From an uncultured Rhodocyclaceae bacterium (lineage in GTDB: Bacteria > Pseudomonadota > Gammaproteobacteria > Burkholderiales > Rhodocyclaceae), in NCBI GenBank assembly GCA_903930805.1, contig CAIYZZ010000063.1:1-26211 (forward strand): 26,211 nt of DNA, in the 5' to 3' direction. A program made the translations under genes and the position numbers. The notes under the pieces are model-generated. The model made no database searches and had not been told where the DNA came from. It saw only the letters and a program-made list of their open reading frames with translations. Shown here piece after piece: positions 14,096-21,935 of this stretch (its first letter is position 1; each line of letters opens with the position of its first letter).

Positions 14096-16600
14096 TCAGC
14101 GCAGATTGATGCGGTCAACCAGCTGCCGCGCACTGTCTTTCCAGGTAAGCCACGGCATGCCGGCAGATTGCGGCGCCCGTCCCGTAGCGTTCAAGGCCAG
14201 CCACGCGGTGATCGAATTTGCCAGGTCTGAGGCGCCCAGGCCGCGGAAATAGAACGCGTGTTCGCCGGCCACTTCCCTGAAAACAGGAATGTCGCGCGCG
14301 ATAATAGGCAGATTGTGCTGGGTGGCCTCGATCAGGGGCAGGCCAAAACCTTCACCCTCGCTGGCGGCCAGCAGACAGCCGCAGGCGGCGTAGACGCTTT
14401 CGAGATATTCGTCACTAATGCCTTCAAGCCAGAATAGATGCTTGCCAGATTCTGGATGACGCCGTAATTTCTCTGCCAGCACATCAACCATCCAGCCCTG
14501 CTTGCCGACGATGACCAGATTGGCTTCAACGCCCTGCTGCCAGAGGTGCTCAAAAGCGGCGAGCGACTGGGCGTGGCCCTTGCGAGGCTCAAGCGTGCCG
14601 ACCATCAGGAAGCTGGGGCGTGCCCGCAGGCTGCCCAGCACGGTGGCCGCGTTATCCGGCAGCCCTTTTGTCGGCAGGCTGCTGCCGATATCCGCGCCAA
14701 GATGGAAACTGGTCACGCTGACATCGAGAGCAGATGACGGCAACTGAACGGCCAGCCAGGCACGCACGTCATGCGCGACAGACGCGGAGATGCAGATCAA
14801 CCCGGTGGCAACTTCTGCAATGCCGCGCAGCCATGATTCGAAGAACGCCTGGTTGCCTTGCGGCCACCAGTCCGGGCGCTGCAGCAGCAAGATGTCGTAA
14901 ACAATGAAGTAAAACAGAATGCCCCTGGCACGCAATCGACGGTGGGCCTCTTGCACCTCCTCTGTCAGAAAATTCAAGTCGAGCGCCAGATAGATATCCC
15001 CCTGGCAAAAATCGACAATTTCATCAACGGCATCGAGAAGTCGTGCGCCGCTCAGTGAGGTTACAAAACTTTTCGCAGCGCGGTAGTGGGTGCCGTCAAA
15101 ATATATCGGGAGAACCTCGACATGCGCCGGCGGATGCGCGAGAAGCTCACGCAACAGGCTGCGTACTACGCGCTGGATACCGGTCTTGGCGTCGCTTTTC
15201 GCGATCTCAGTAATGTCCAGCAGCAATTGTTTCGGCGCATCGCGACCACTATTGAAGGCGATGCATTCAGCAACCCTGACAAAATCACTGTCTGCGGGTG
15301 CCACAGGAGCGTTGATGCCCGCAACCGCAGCCACCAGAGAGGTCGCCGCAGGCCGGTTTGTCCGTGCTGGCTCTTCCTCGCGCCTTGCGAGTGCTTCCAT
15401 CGCGCCAATGGCGCGCCTGGCCGTTGCGTCCCACGAAAACCGGCTGGCCTGTTCAATCCCGCGCTCACGCAAGCTGTTGCGCAACAAATCGTCTTGCAGC
15501 ACTTGCGCCATTTTGTCGGCAATCGATTGCGGCAGGAACGCGTCGAACAGTGCTGCGTCGTTACCGATCACTTCGGGAATGCTGGTATTGTCCGCGCCGA
15601 TCACCGCCGCACCGCATGCCATGGCCTCCAGTACGGGCAGGCCGAAGCCCTCGTGCTTCGAAGGAAAAACGAATAGCGTTGCGTCGCTGTACAAAGTGCG
15701 CAATTCATTATCCGGAACATGACCGGAGAGAATCAACTCGTCATCCGCCATGCCCGCGCGCTTGCGCATGTTCTCCAGTTGCGAGGCTACCGACGCCCCC
15801 AGTTTGCTGGCGACGACAAGCTGATGTGTCGCACGCAGTTCGTTCGAGAGCAGGCTGTAAGCGGTAATCAGGCCTTCAAGATTCTTTCGCGCGTCAAATC
15901 CGCCCGGGGCGTACATCACCATTTTGCGGGTGATGCCCAGTCGTTGCCGCAGTGCCGCTACTTCTTGCGTTGTATTGTTCGCCTGCCTGAAATACGGATC
16001 CGCCGCTGTTGAAATATTCACCACGCGGTCCGCTGCCACCGCCAGTTCCGCAATGGCCTCATGCCGCGAATACTCTGAAATGGCGAGCAGCAAATCGGCC
16101 CTCTTGAGCGACTCGATCTTGCGTTGGTAATACTGCCGTTGGGCAGGATCTGTGAGGTAGGCGTCGGGATTCAACAGGGGAATCAGATCGTACAGAATCA
16201 CCGCCGTTTTCACAGCGCCGCAATATGCGCCGACCGAAGTCGCCGCGTCATCAATGTAGCCCTCGAACAGACTGGTCACCAACACGACATCCGGCTGCAG
16301 CTTCTGAATGAAATGTTCGCGGATTATCTCGGCAGCCCTGGCACGCCAGGTATTGTCAGGCGCGCACTCCGCCACCGGCACAGGTATGTCGAACACGCGC
16401 AAGCGCTCTTGCGGAATAATGCCGGTGAAGGCGCGCCGAATGTCGGCAATGCTTTCCGGAAATGCCGCATTGAGTGCAAGCCAGATTTCATGTTCGCCGG
16501 CATTCCGCGCTACGGCCTGCGCAACCGCCAGTGAATAACGCCCGATACCGCGAAAGCGGCTTTCCGTTTGCGCACCTTGCATGTCGATAACGATGCGCAT
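14096..16600 (-). CDS. Double-domain GT4 glycosyltransferase (WbdA-like layout)
   Basis: An 834-residue protein with two complete GT-B/GT4 modules. The first (residues 1-405) starts MRIVIDMQGAQTESRFRGIG and has APGGFDARKNLEGLI and the EX7E motif KHEGFGLPVLEAMACG (E317/E325). The second (about 455-834) starts LLLDITEIAKSDAKTGIQRV and has MVGTLEPRKGHAQSL and EGEGFGLPLIEAT (E750/E758). Both active sites look intact, so it probably adds two kinds of linkage in turn, as the WbdA mannosyltransferase of ABC-type O-antigens does at nearly the same length. It is cytoplasmic and acts on a lipid-linked glycan. Its ATG overlaps the stop of the FkbM-coiled-coil gene by 1 nt, and it ends 14 bases from the convergent barrel gene with no terminator visible. 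Confidence 0.9.
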   Translation of the reverse strand: MRIVIDMQGAQTESRFRGIGRYSLAVAQAVARNAGEHEIWLALNAAFPESIADIRRAFTGIIPQERLRVFDIPVPVAECAPDNTWRARAAEIIREHFIQKLQPDVVLVTSLFEGYIDDAATSVGAYCGAVKTAVILYDLIPLLNPDAYLTDPAQRQYYQRKIESLKRADLLLAISEYSRHEAIAELAVAADRVVNISTAADPYFRQANNTTQEVAALRQRLGITRKMVMYAPGGFDARKNLEGLITAYSLLSNELRATHQLVVASKLGASVASQLENMRKRAGMADDELILSGHVPDNELRTLYSDATLFVFPSKHEGFGLPVLEAMACGAAVIGADNTSIPEVIGNDAALFDAFLPQSIADKMAQVLQDDLLRNSLRERGIEQASRFSWDATARRAIGAMEALARREEEPARTNRPAATSLVAAVAGINAPVAPADSDFVRVAECIAFNSGRDAPKQLLLDITEIAKSDAKTGIQRVVRSLLRELLAHPPAHVEVLPIYFDGTHYRAAKSFVTSLSGARLLDAVDEIVDFCQGDIYLALDLNFLTEEVQEAHRRLRARGILFYFIVYDILLLQRPDWWPQGNQAFFESWLRGIAEVATGLICISASVAHDVRAWLAVQLPSSALDVSVTSFHLGADIGSSLPTKGLPDNAATVLGSLRARPSFLMVGTLEPRKGHAQSLAAFEHLWQQGVEANLVIVGKQGWMVDVLAEKLRRHPESGKHLFWLEGISDEYLESVYAACGCLLAASEGEGFGLPLIEATQHNLPIIARDIPVFREVAGEHAFYFRGLGASDLANSITAWLALNATGRAPQSAGMPWLTWKDSARQLVDRINLR

Positions 16601-17814
16601 CAGTTTTCCTCGCGTCCAAATGCCTTTCCGGAAGCATTCCCGGTTGCTGCTGCTTTTTTTATTTCGTCGTAGATGCGTGCCGCGCGCGGCGACAAGTTGT
16701 GCGGCTGCGGTAACGGCATCTGGGAGGGTTGGGGTCGCCGGAATCTGCTGCGCCTTTTGATGCCGCTGACCACAGTGCCCGTCCTGATGGCGGTTCTGAT
16801 CCTGCGCAGCGACTCCCCAATAAACCGCAGGGGTTTGGTGACCCGCCAGGAGCGACTGTTCAGCATGTTGCCGATTTGCGCTTCGAACTGTGCGGCCCGT
16901 GCTGCCGCCTGTGCGGTTTGCGCTTCGAGCTGTGCGGCTTGCGCCGCCGCTTGTGCTGCCGCCTGTGCGGCTTGCGCTTCGAGCTGTGCGTATTGCACCG
17001 CCGCCTGTGCGGCTTGCGCTGCCGCCTGTGCCTGAATTTGGGCAATATGCCTTTCAGTTAGTGCGGCCAGGTAGACCTCTCGGGCATGATGTGCAACCAG
17101 CAGTTCGCTGCACAGAGACGAGTGTTCGGTCAGTTTGATGTCATCAAAGACATTGGGGGGCGCAGTGAAGGCGGGCTCCAGTTCGGCATGTTCCTGTGCG
17201 ACATAAAAGCGATTCAGCCCGTCAAAGTATACAAACCGGTAGCCTGCCGCGACGATGATGCTGTCCCAAACGGCATAGTCGGTTTCGGCCGAACCGGGAA
17301 TGGTTGCCTCAACCACCATCACCCAGGGACGCAGCGCCTGGCTGTCCCAACCCCTGAGCACCTGAGTTTCAAACCCCTCTACGTCTATTTTCAGCCAATG
17401 CACCTGTTTGCCGGCATATGCCGGCAAAGCAGATTTCAGGGTCATGGCCGCTACCGAAACCGGCTGGAGTTCAAACCGGCGCTCTTCCTGATGACGCCGG
17501 GCGTAGGCCTCTACAGCAGTACTGAGGCCGGTTTCTGCTATGACATTGAGATCGAGCGTACCGTCGCTGTCGGACAACGCCACCTGCAACACTGTCTCAT
17601 CAGGACGCGCACTGCGCAGAAGATCGGCATAGTGCGGCACGGGCTCAATGTGGATGCCCCGCCAGCCACGCTCGTAGAAGGCTTTGCTAACGGAATCGAC
17701 CACCGGGTCTTGCGCGCCGATGTCGATATAGCAGCCATTCGCAATGTGCTTGAGCGCGCGCCAGAGCATGACATCTTCAAAGTTTTGTGCGTAAGAGATG
17801 AAAGGCATTTTCAA
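16600..17814 (-). CDS. FkbM-family methyltransferase with Ala/Gln coiled coil and basic C-terminal tail
   Basis: A 404-residue protein. Residues 1-210 are an FkbM SAM methyltransferase: SYAQNFEDVMLWRAL, the SAM loop CYIDIGAQDPVVDS, GIHIEPVPHYA and WLKIDVEGFETQVLRG. Residues about 250-315 are an uninterrupted Ala/Gln-rich helix (AQLEAQAAQ repeats), almost certainly a coiled coil. After it comes NSRSWRVTKPLRFIGESLRR, a motif often seen at the end of coiled coils in surface-glycan transferases, and then a very basic tail (KRRSRFRRP). Enzyme, coiled coil and basic, probably membrane-binding end is the architecture of WbdD, the O-antigen chain terminator, though WbdD's enzymatic domains belong to other families. 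It overlaps both neighbours (4 nt and 1 nt). Confidence 0.87.
   Translation of the reverse strand: MKMPFISYAQNFEDVMLWRALKHIANGCYIDIGAQDPVVDSVSKAFYERGWRGIHIEPVPHYADLLRSARPDETVLQVALSDSDGTLDLNVIAETGLSTAVEAYARRHQEERRFELQPVSVAAMTLKSALPAYAGKQVHWLKIDVEGFETQVLRGWDSQALRPWVMVVEATIPGSAETDYAVWDSIIVAAGYRFVYFDGLNRFYVAQEHAELEPAFTAPPNVFDDIKLTEHSSLCSELLVAHHAREVYLAALTERHIAQIQAQAAAQAAQAAVQYAQLEAQAAQAAAQAAAQAAQLEAQTAQAAARAAQFEAQIGNMLNSRSWRVTKPLRFIGESLRRIRTAIRTGTVVSGIKRRSRFRRPQPSQMPLPQPHNLSPRAARIYDEIKKAAATGNASGKAFGREEN
16876..17037 (-). repeat. Imperfect tandem repeats encoding the Ala/Gln coiled coil
   Basis: Within the FkbM gene, GC-rich units such as GCTTGCGCTTCGAGCTGTGC (plus strand) recur, encoding QLEAQAAQ- and QAAAQA-type blocks at residues about 260-313. 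Such low-complexity repeats can gain or lose units in frame and so change coiled-coil length without breaking the gene. Confidence 0.7.
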
Positions 17815-18734
17815 TCCCCGGAAAGAATCAGGTTCATGAATTCACCGTCAGCGACATAATCCTCAATATGCAGGTTGGCTTGGTGGGCCAGAACGGCCCG
17901 CGAGCGCCCGAGAAAGAAAAAAAGATGGAAGCGAGTGAACTCATAGAGGTAGGCAAAGCAAGGGGTTGCGTGAGACATTTTCCCACCAGGCTTCAGCAGT
18001 TCGCTCATTGATGAAAGTTCGCGCACGGGGTAACGCAAATGTTCGAGAACATTGTTAGAAAAAATCCCGTCAAAGCGCATTTCGAGCAACCGGGCCTTGC
18101 TGTTGATAACGTGGGGGCCACCGGATGAAGCGGAGCCGTGCGGTTCGTAACCATAGACGTTCCAGCCTTCTTGCCGGAGAACCTCGACAGACTTCGACCA
18201 GGCTCCAGCGCCCCAGTTAAGGTAGACGCCAGACTTCTCGGGGTTCAACGCATGGAATGCCCTGACCTCCTGCGGCGTGGAATCACCCTCTGAGAATACC
18301 TGGTAGTGCCATTCATAGTCCCGGGAAAGCTCGGCCTCTGACAACCTGAGCATCTTCTTCGGGCCAAAGATTAGATCGCATTCGGGGCACTGGTGGCGAG
18401 CTAACTCGCCCCCGCCAAACATACAACTGGTCGTAAGCTGGCCAAACTTGCCGAGTTCGCCACGGTAAGCGCACAGGGGGCAAGTCAATTCGACATCCGG
18501 GACGCGATCATGCTCCAGCGCATCGATAATGTCCCATTTGGTGCTGATCTGGTGGCGCAACAGTTGCCGGTAATTCAGATCCGTCGCATCTCCTGCCGCT
18601 TTGAGTTCCGGCGCCAAATCACTCGGGGGTATCTCCATCTGCTGACCACTATGGATACGTTCAAGCGTCGCTGTTCTGACCATTGCCAGACCAAAGCGGC
18701 CGAGAATTTGGTTGAGGAGTTTTGCGAATTTCAT
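17811..18734 (-). CDS. SAM methyltransferase with zinc-ribbon-like Cys motifs
   Basis: A 307-residue protein. A cysteine cluster at residues 85-119 (CPLC ... C104 ... CPEC) looks like a treble-clef or zinc-ribbon element, as in sugar C-methyltransferase-type proteins. A Rossmann methyltransferase follows: YLNWGAGAWSKSVEVL (about 171-186, a degenerate motif I), then WNVYGYEPHG, FDGIFSNNVLEHLRYPVREL and LLKPGGKM. The C-terminus (FTRFHLFFFLGRS) is hydrophobic. It overlaps wzt and the FkbM gene by 4 nt each, so it belongs to the polysaccharide operon and probably methylates a sugar of the exported polymer or its terminal cap. The substrate cannot be read from sequence. Confidence 0.8.
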   Translation of the reverse strand: MKFAKLLNQILGRFGLAMVRTATLERIHSGQQMEIPPSDLAPELKAAGDATDLNYRQLLRHQISTKWDIIDALEHDRVPDVELTCPLCAYRGELGKFGQLTTSCMFGGGELARHQCPECDLIFGPKKMLRLSEAELSRDYEWHYQVFSEGDSTPQEVRAFHALNPEKSGVYLNWGAGAWSKSVEVLRQEGWNVYGYEPHGSASSGGPHVINSKARLLEMRFDGIFSNNVLEHLRYPVRELSSMSELLKPGGKMSHATPCFAYLYEFTRFHLFFFLGRSRAVLAHQANLHIEDYVADGEFMNLILSGD

Positions 18735-19960
18735 TGACAGGCTGGATGCACGGTTACCACAGGCTCAAGCCATGCACAACCGGTAAAAACAGGTTTGCTG
18801 GTATTTATCACGTTGAACAGCAGCGCCATGTCACGCCATTCGTAATTATTGCTCAGATGGGTATCACTGCTGGTGAGCGCCACTGCTACCGAGTAGCTGC
18901 CCGCTCCGAAATTCGCAGGGAAAGTAAATCCATACTCAACCAAATTCCCTGCCTGCACGTCGTGCAGCGGTATTCCCAAATGGTGGGTGTTAATGCCATA
19001 GATAGGTTGCCCCAATCTGTCCTTGATCATGTAGCCAAGCACCAGTCGGGGTACCCATACATTTGCCTGCACTTTGACACGCAAAGTCACGACAGCACCT
19101 ACCTCGACCATTTTGACCATTTCGCCGCGCTCATCAACCAGAGCAATTTCCACAATGGATGCCTCACCCGTACCCGATGTGGTTTGTGTCCTGCCGTCCT
19201 GTGCCTTTTCCTGCGCTATGGTGGAGTTCTCGCGCTTGGCAATCAGCGCATTGTAGAAATCCATCACTTCTTCCGGGCTGCCCTCCTTGGCAAGACGGCC
19301 ACCATCCAGAAGAATCGCCCTGTCGCAAATGGACTGGATGGCAACGCGGTCATGGCTGACAATCAGCAGCGTCGTGCCCTGCTTGCGAAACTCGCGGATA
19401 CGATCGAAGCTTTTGTGCTGAAAGTAGGCATCGCCGACCGACAACGCCTCGTCCACGATCAGCACATCCGGTCGCTTAGCCGTGGCCACGCTGAAGGCCA
19501 GGCGCATCTGCATGCCGCTGGAGTAGATACGCACCGGCTGATCAATATATTCACCAATATCGGCAAACGCTTCGATTTGCGGCATGAGGGCCGCAATTTC
19601 CTCAGTCCCCAAGCCCGTTAACTGCCCGGCCATAAGGACATTCTGGCGCCCGCTGAAATCCGGATGGAAGCCCATGCCAAGTTCAAGCATGGCGGCAACC
19701 CGGCCGGTTATGGTTATGCTCCCGGTGGTGGCCTGGGATGTGCCGGTAATTAGTTTGAGCAACGTACTTTTCCCCGCACCATTCATGCCGATGATGCCAA
19801 CCGCTTCACCCGGAGCGACGTGAAAATTGATGTCCTGCAATACCCAGTTAACTTGGTGCCTGACTCCGGAAAATGGCAGCAACCATTCGATCAGGCGCGC
19901 CCAGCGCGTCGGGTATTGCTTGTAAGCCTTGCTTAGGTTGGCAACCCGGATCGTCCCCAT
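18731..19960 (-). CDS. wzt: ABC polysaccharide exporter, ATP-binding subunit with C-terminal glycan-binding-type domain
   Basis: A 409-residue protein. Residues 1-245 are the nucleotide-binding domain: Walker A GMNGAGKST (58-66), LELGMGFHPDFSGRQN (92-107), signature YSSGMQMRLAFS (about 146-157), Walker B VLIVDEAL (166-173) and switch His in LLIVSHDR (H203). Residues about 260-409 form an extra beta domain (RVKVQANVWVPRLVLGYMIK, GINTHHLGIPL, YEWRDMALLFNVI) as in Wzt proteins that recognise the capped, non-reducing end of the O-antigen before export. This fits the two methyltransferases in the same operon as makers of the cap. It overlaps wzm by 1 nt and the zinc-ribbon methyltransferase by 4 nt. 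Confidence 0.93.
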   Translation of the reverse strand: MGTIRVANLSKAYKQYPTRWARLIEWLLPFSGVRHQVNWVLQDINFHVAPGEAVGIIGMNGAGKSTLLKLITGTSQATTGSITITGRVAAMLELGMGFHPDFSGRQNVLMAGQLTGLGTEEIAALMPQIEAFADIGEYIDQPVRIYSSGMQMRLAFSVATAKRPDVLIVDEALSVGDAYFQHKSFDRIREFRKQGTTLLIVSHDRVAIQSICDRAILLDGGRLAKEGSPEEVMDFYNALIAKRENSTIAQEKAQDGRTQTTSGTGEASIVEIALVDERGEMVKMVEVGAVVTLRVKVQANVWVPRLVLGYMIKDRLGQPIYGINTHHLGIPLHDVQAGNLVEYGFTFPANFGAGSYSVAVALTSSDTHLSNNYEWRDMALLFNVINTSKPVFTGCAWLEPVVTVHPACQ

Positions 19961-20760
19961 CAGAGTTCGTCCACCATTTCACCGGCATGTTTGCGAAACA
20001 ACTGCATTCCAAACAAACACAGCGCGACACCCATCAACGTGACCGGCGTCAACGCTTGCCACTGTGGCCATTGGCCGTTGACGAGTATGGTCTGATAGGC
20101 GGTGACAACCGAAAACATCGGGTTCCAGACAAGCAGTGAAACGACTGCTTCAGGCAGGATGCTGCTCGGATAGACAATAGGTGTTAACCAGAACCAGAAT
20201 TGCAAAAATATATTGAAAAACTGCCCAATATCACGGAAAAATACATTCAGCACGCCTAAAACGATGCCTAAGCCGATGGCAAACAGGATCTGAATCAGCA
20301 GCACGGGAAAAACAGCGAGGAATACCCATCCTGGGAACATGCCGCTCACAATCAGAAAACCAGTAAATAGTGCGAAAACAATGGCAAAATTTAGCCCTGC
20401 GTTGAGAACCACAATTATCGGCAGGCAAATACGCGGAAAGCTGATTTTTTTAATCAGGTTAGCTTGTTCAATAAAGACATTCAGGCTCCTACCGGTGATT
20501 TCGGTGAAAAGTCCCCAAGTCAGGACTCCGGCACAGAGGTAAATACTGTACGCAAAAGCTGAATCGATCCCGGGCAATTTCGCACGCATGATCTGTGAAA
20601 ATATCACCGTGTAAACGATTATCATCGCCAACGGATTAAGTAATGACCAGACCGCGCCAAGAATTGAGTTCCGATATCTTGATTGGAATTCGCGTTTAAC
20701 GCTGCCCATGATAAAACCACGGTAGGCAAGAACACCCTTGAGCACGTTATAGAAAATCAA
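19960..20760 (-). CDS. wzm: ABC polysaccharide exporter, membrane subunit
   Basis: A 266-residue ABC-2 type permease with about six membrane helices. The N-terminal amphipathic region YRGFIMGSVKREFQSRYRNS is followed by LGAVWSLLNPLAMIIVYTVI, the Wzm/TagG signature, and then segments near ILTWGLFTEITGRS, IIVVLNAGLNFAIVFALF, VFPVLLIQILFAIGLG, FFRDIGQFFNIFLQFWFWLT (the conserved FRD-GQ cytoplasmic motif) and the last helix near ALTPVTLMGVALCLFG. GGAGG at 20771-20775 sits about 10 nt before the ATG. It is the first gene of the operon and forms the channel for the polymer with Wzt. This end of the locus is visibly more AT-rich than the TRAP genes, which hints at a different origin. Confidence 0.92.
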   Translation of the reverse strand: MIFYNVLKGVLAYRGFIMGSVKREFQSRYRNSILGAVWSLLNPLAMIIVYTVIFSQIMRAKLPGIDSAFAYSIYLCAGVLTWGLFTEITGRSLNVFIEQANLIKKISFPRICLPIIVVLNAGLNFAIVFALFTGFLIVSGMFPGWVFLAVFPVLLIQILFAIGLGIVLGVLNVFFRDIGQFFNIFLQFWFWLTPIVYPSSILPEAVVSLLVWNPMFSVVTAYQTILVNGQWPQWQALTPVTLMGVALCLFGMQLFRKHAGEMVDEL

Positions 20761-20831
20761 GGCATACCTCCGCTGTTCAGCACACGATTAAGTTGGGTGA
20801 TTTTCCATGCCCGGCAACGAAAAGGACAAAG

Positions 20832-21866
20832 ATGCACTCAACATTCAAAAGGGCGGTCAAGAGAGCGCTGCAACACTTTGGCGTGGGCACACAGTCTGCT
20901 ACTCCGCAAAGTGCATCACCACTACAGGTGTATTCGGGGTATGAAGAGGAGGATTTACAAGCCATCAGGAAATTTGCCAACGCCAAGGCAGTAGTCGGCG
21001 AAAGCCATTATACAGATGGGTTCGGGGTCAAAACGCTTTTCGAATGTGTGCCCTTTGTAACGCCCCAAGCGCTGAATGTTGGACGATTGGAATTTCCTGT
21101 TCCAGATGACGGGTTCCATGCAGAGGCCGTAGAGTATGTGGCGCTTACGGATGCGCTCGATCGGTCTCTATTGGCAAGTACCTTCTGTGCCGTCGAAATT
21201 GGTGCTGGCTGGGGACCTTGGATAATCGCCGCCGGGGTAATTGCTTGCCAAAATGGCTGCAAGGATCTCAAATTAGTCGGGGTTGAGGCTTCGTCAAGCC
21301 GATTTCCGTTGATGTGCCGCCACCTTGATATGAACGGCTTGAGGCCGTTCGGTGGCTCCAATGAAGATGTGCAACATGGCAACGTCTTTACCCGACTTTT
21401 CAATGGCGCCATCTGGACGCATGACGGCGTTATCTGGTTTCCTGAATCAGAGGTATCGGACATGGGTTCAGCAGCAACCACATCGAACGAAAAAACGGAC
21501 TATCGCGGCGCAAAATCTGACAATCAATCTGTTCCCTGCAGAAGACTGGACACCCTTCTGAACGACCTGGGCGTCGTTAATTTCATGCACATCGATATTC
21601 AAGGTGCGGAACTCGATTTATTGCAAGACCAAATCGAATGGGTATCTGACAATGTCCAAACCCTGATGATCGCTACGCATAGCCGCCCCATTGAAGGGAA
21701 ACTGATCGAGCTGTTTTTTGATCATGGCTGGCAGCTTTACAGGGAAAAACCCTGTCGCGTTGACTGGAACAAAAATTGTTCAATTGTTGGAAAAACGATT
21801 GTAGATGGCAGCCAATATTGGCTAAACACCAAGTTTACGAAGGCCAATGGCATTGATGTAGGCTAA
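20832..21866 (+). CDS. FkbM-family methyltransferase (divergent)
   Basis: A 344-residue protein taken from ATG 20832, which has AAAGGA about 6 nt upstream; an ATG at 20793 lacks a comparable site. SAM motif I is FCAVEIGAGWGPWIIAAGV, motif II includes LVGVEASSSRFPLM, and the FkbM hallmark near the end is FMHIDIQGAELDLLQDQIEW. There is no coiled coil or signal peptide. The Cys-rich ends (CRVDWNKNCS) are unusual but not diagnostic. It is transcribed away from wzm across a short shared region, so it may be regulated with the export operon and modify the same glycan. Codon use is AT-richer than in the TRAP genes. The substrate is unknown. Confidence 0.82.
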   Translation: MHSTFKRAVKRALQHFGVGTQSATPQSASPLQVYSGYEEEDLQAIRKFANAKAVVGESHYTDGFGVKTLFECVPFVTPQALNVGRLEFPVPDDGFHAEAVEYVALTDALDRSLLASTFCAVEIGAGWGPWIIAAGVIACQNGCKDLKLVGVEASSSRFPLMCRHLDMNGLRPFGGSNEDVQHGNVFTRLFNGAIWTHDGVIWFPESEVSDMGSAATTSNEKTDYRGAKSDNQSVPCRRLDTLLNDLGVVNFMHIDIQGAELDLLQDQIEWVSDNVQTLMIATHSRPIEGKLIELFFDHGWQLYREKPCRVDWNKNCSIVGKTIVDGSQYWLNTKFTKANGIDVG

Positions 21867-21910
21867 AAACCTACATGATTGTGATATGCGGTTCAGACTT
21901 TGTGTTGCAC

Positions 21911-21935
21911 GGCGCAATGACTGCATAATTGCGCC
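21911..21935 (+). promoter_or_regulatory. Inverted repeat and possible leaderless promoter of the crp-like gene
   Basis: GGCGCAAT, 9 nt, then ATTGCGCC form a perfect 8-bp inverted repeat ending exactly at the base before ATG 21936. The second arm overlaps a -10-like CATAAT (21924-21929), with a weak TTGTGT (21900-21905) 18 nt upstream. A start 7 nt after the -10 would fall on the A of ATG. No Shine-Dalgarno exists. The element may be an operator for autoregulation; alternatively it is an RNA hairpin. Confidence 0.4.

Noticed and set aside
16673..17061. Cys/Ala-rich plus-strand ORFs opposite the coiled-coil repeats
   Set aside because: They are the reverse reading of the Gln/Ala repeat codons; the coding frame on the minus strand is clear.
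21856..21876. Hairpin ATGTAGG/CCTACAT over the stop of the divergent FkbM gene, considered as a terminator
   Set aside because: The 7-bp stem is AT-rich and no T-tract follows, so termination is not supported.
21878..21896. TGTGA before the Crp/Fnr gene as a CRP autoregulation site
   Set aside because: Only one half-site is present; no TCACA-like partner occurs at 6-bp spacing.
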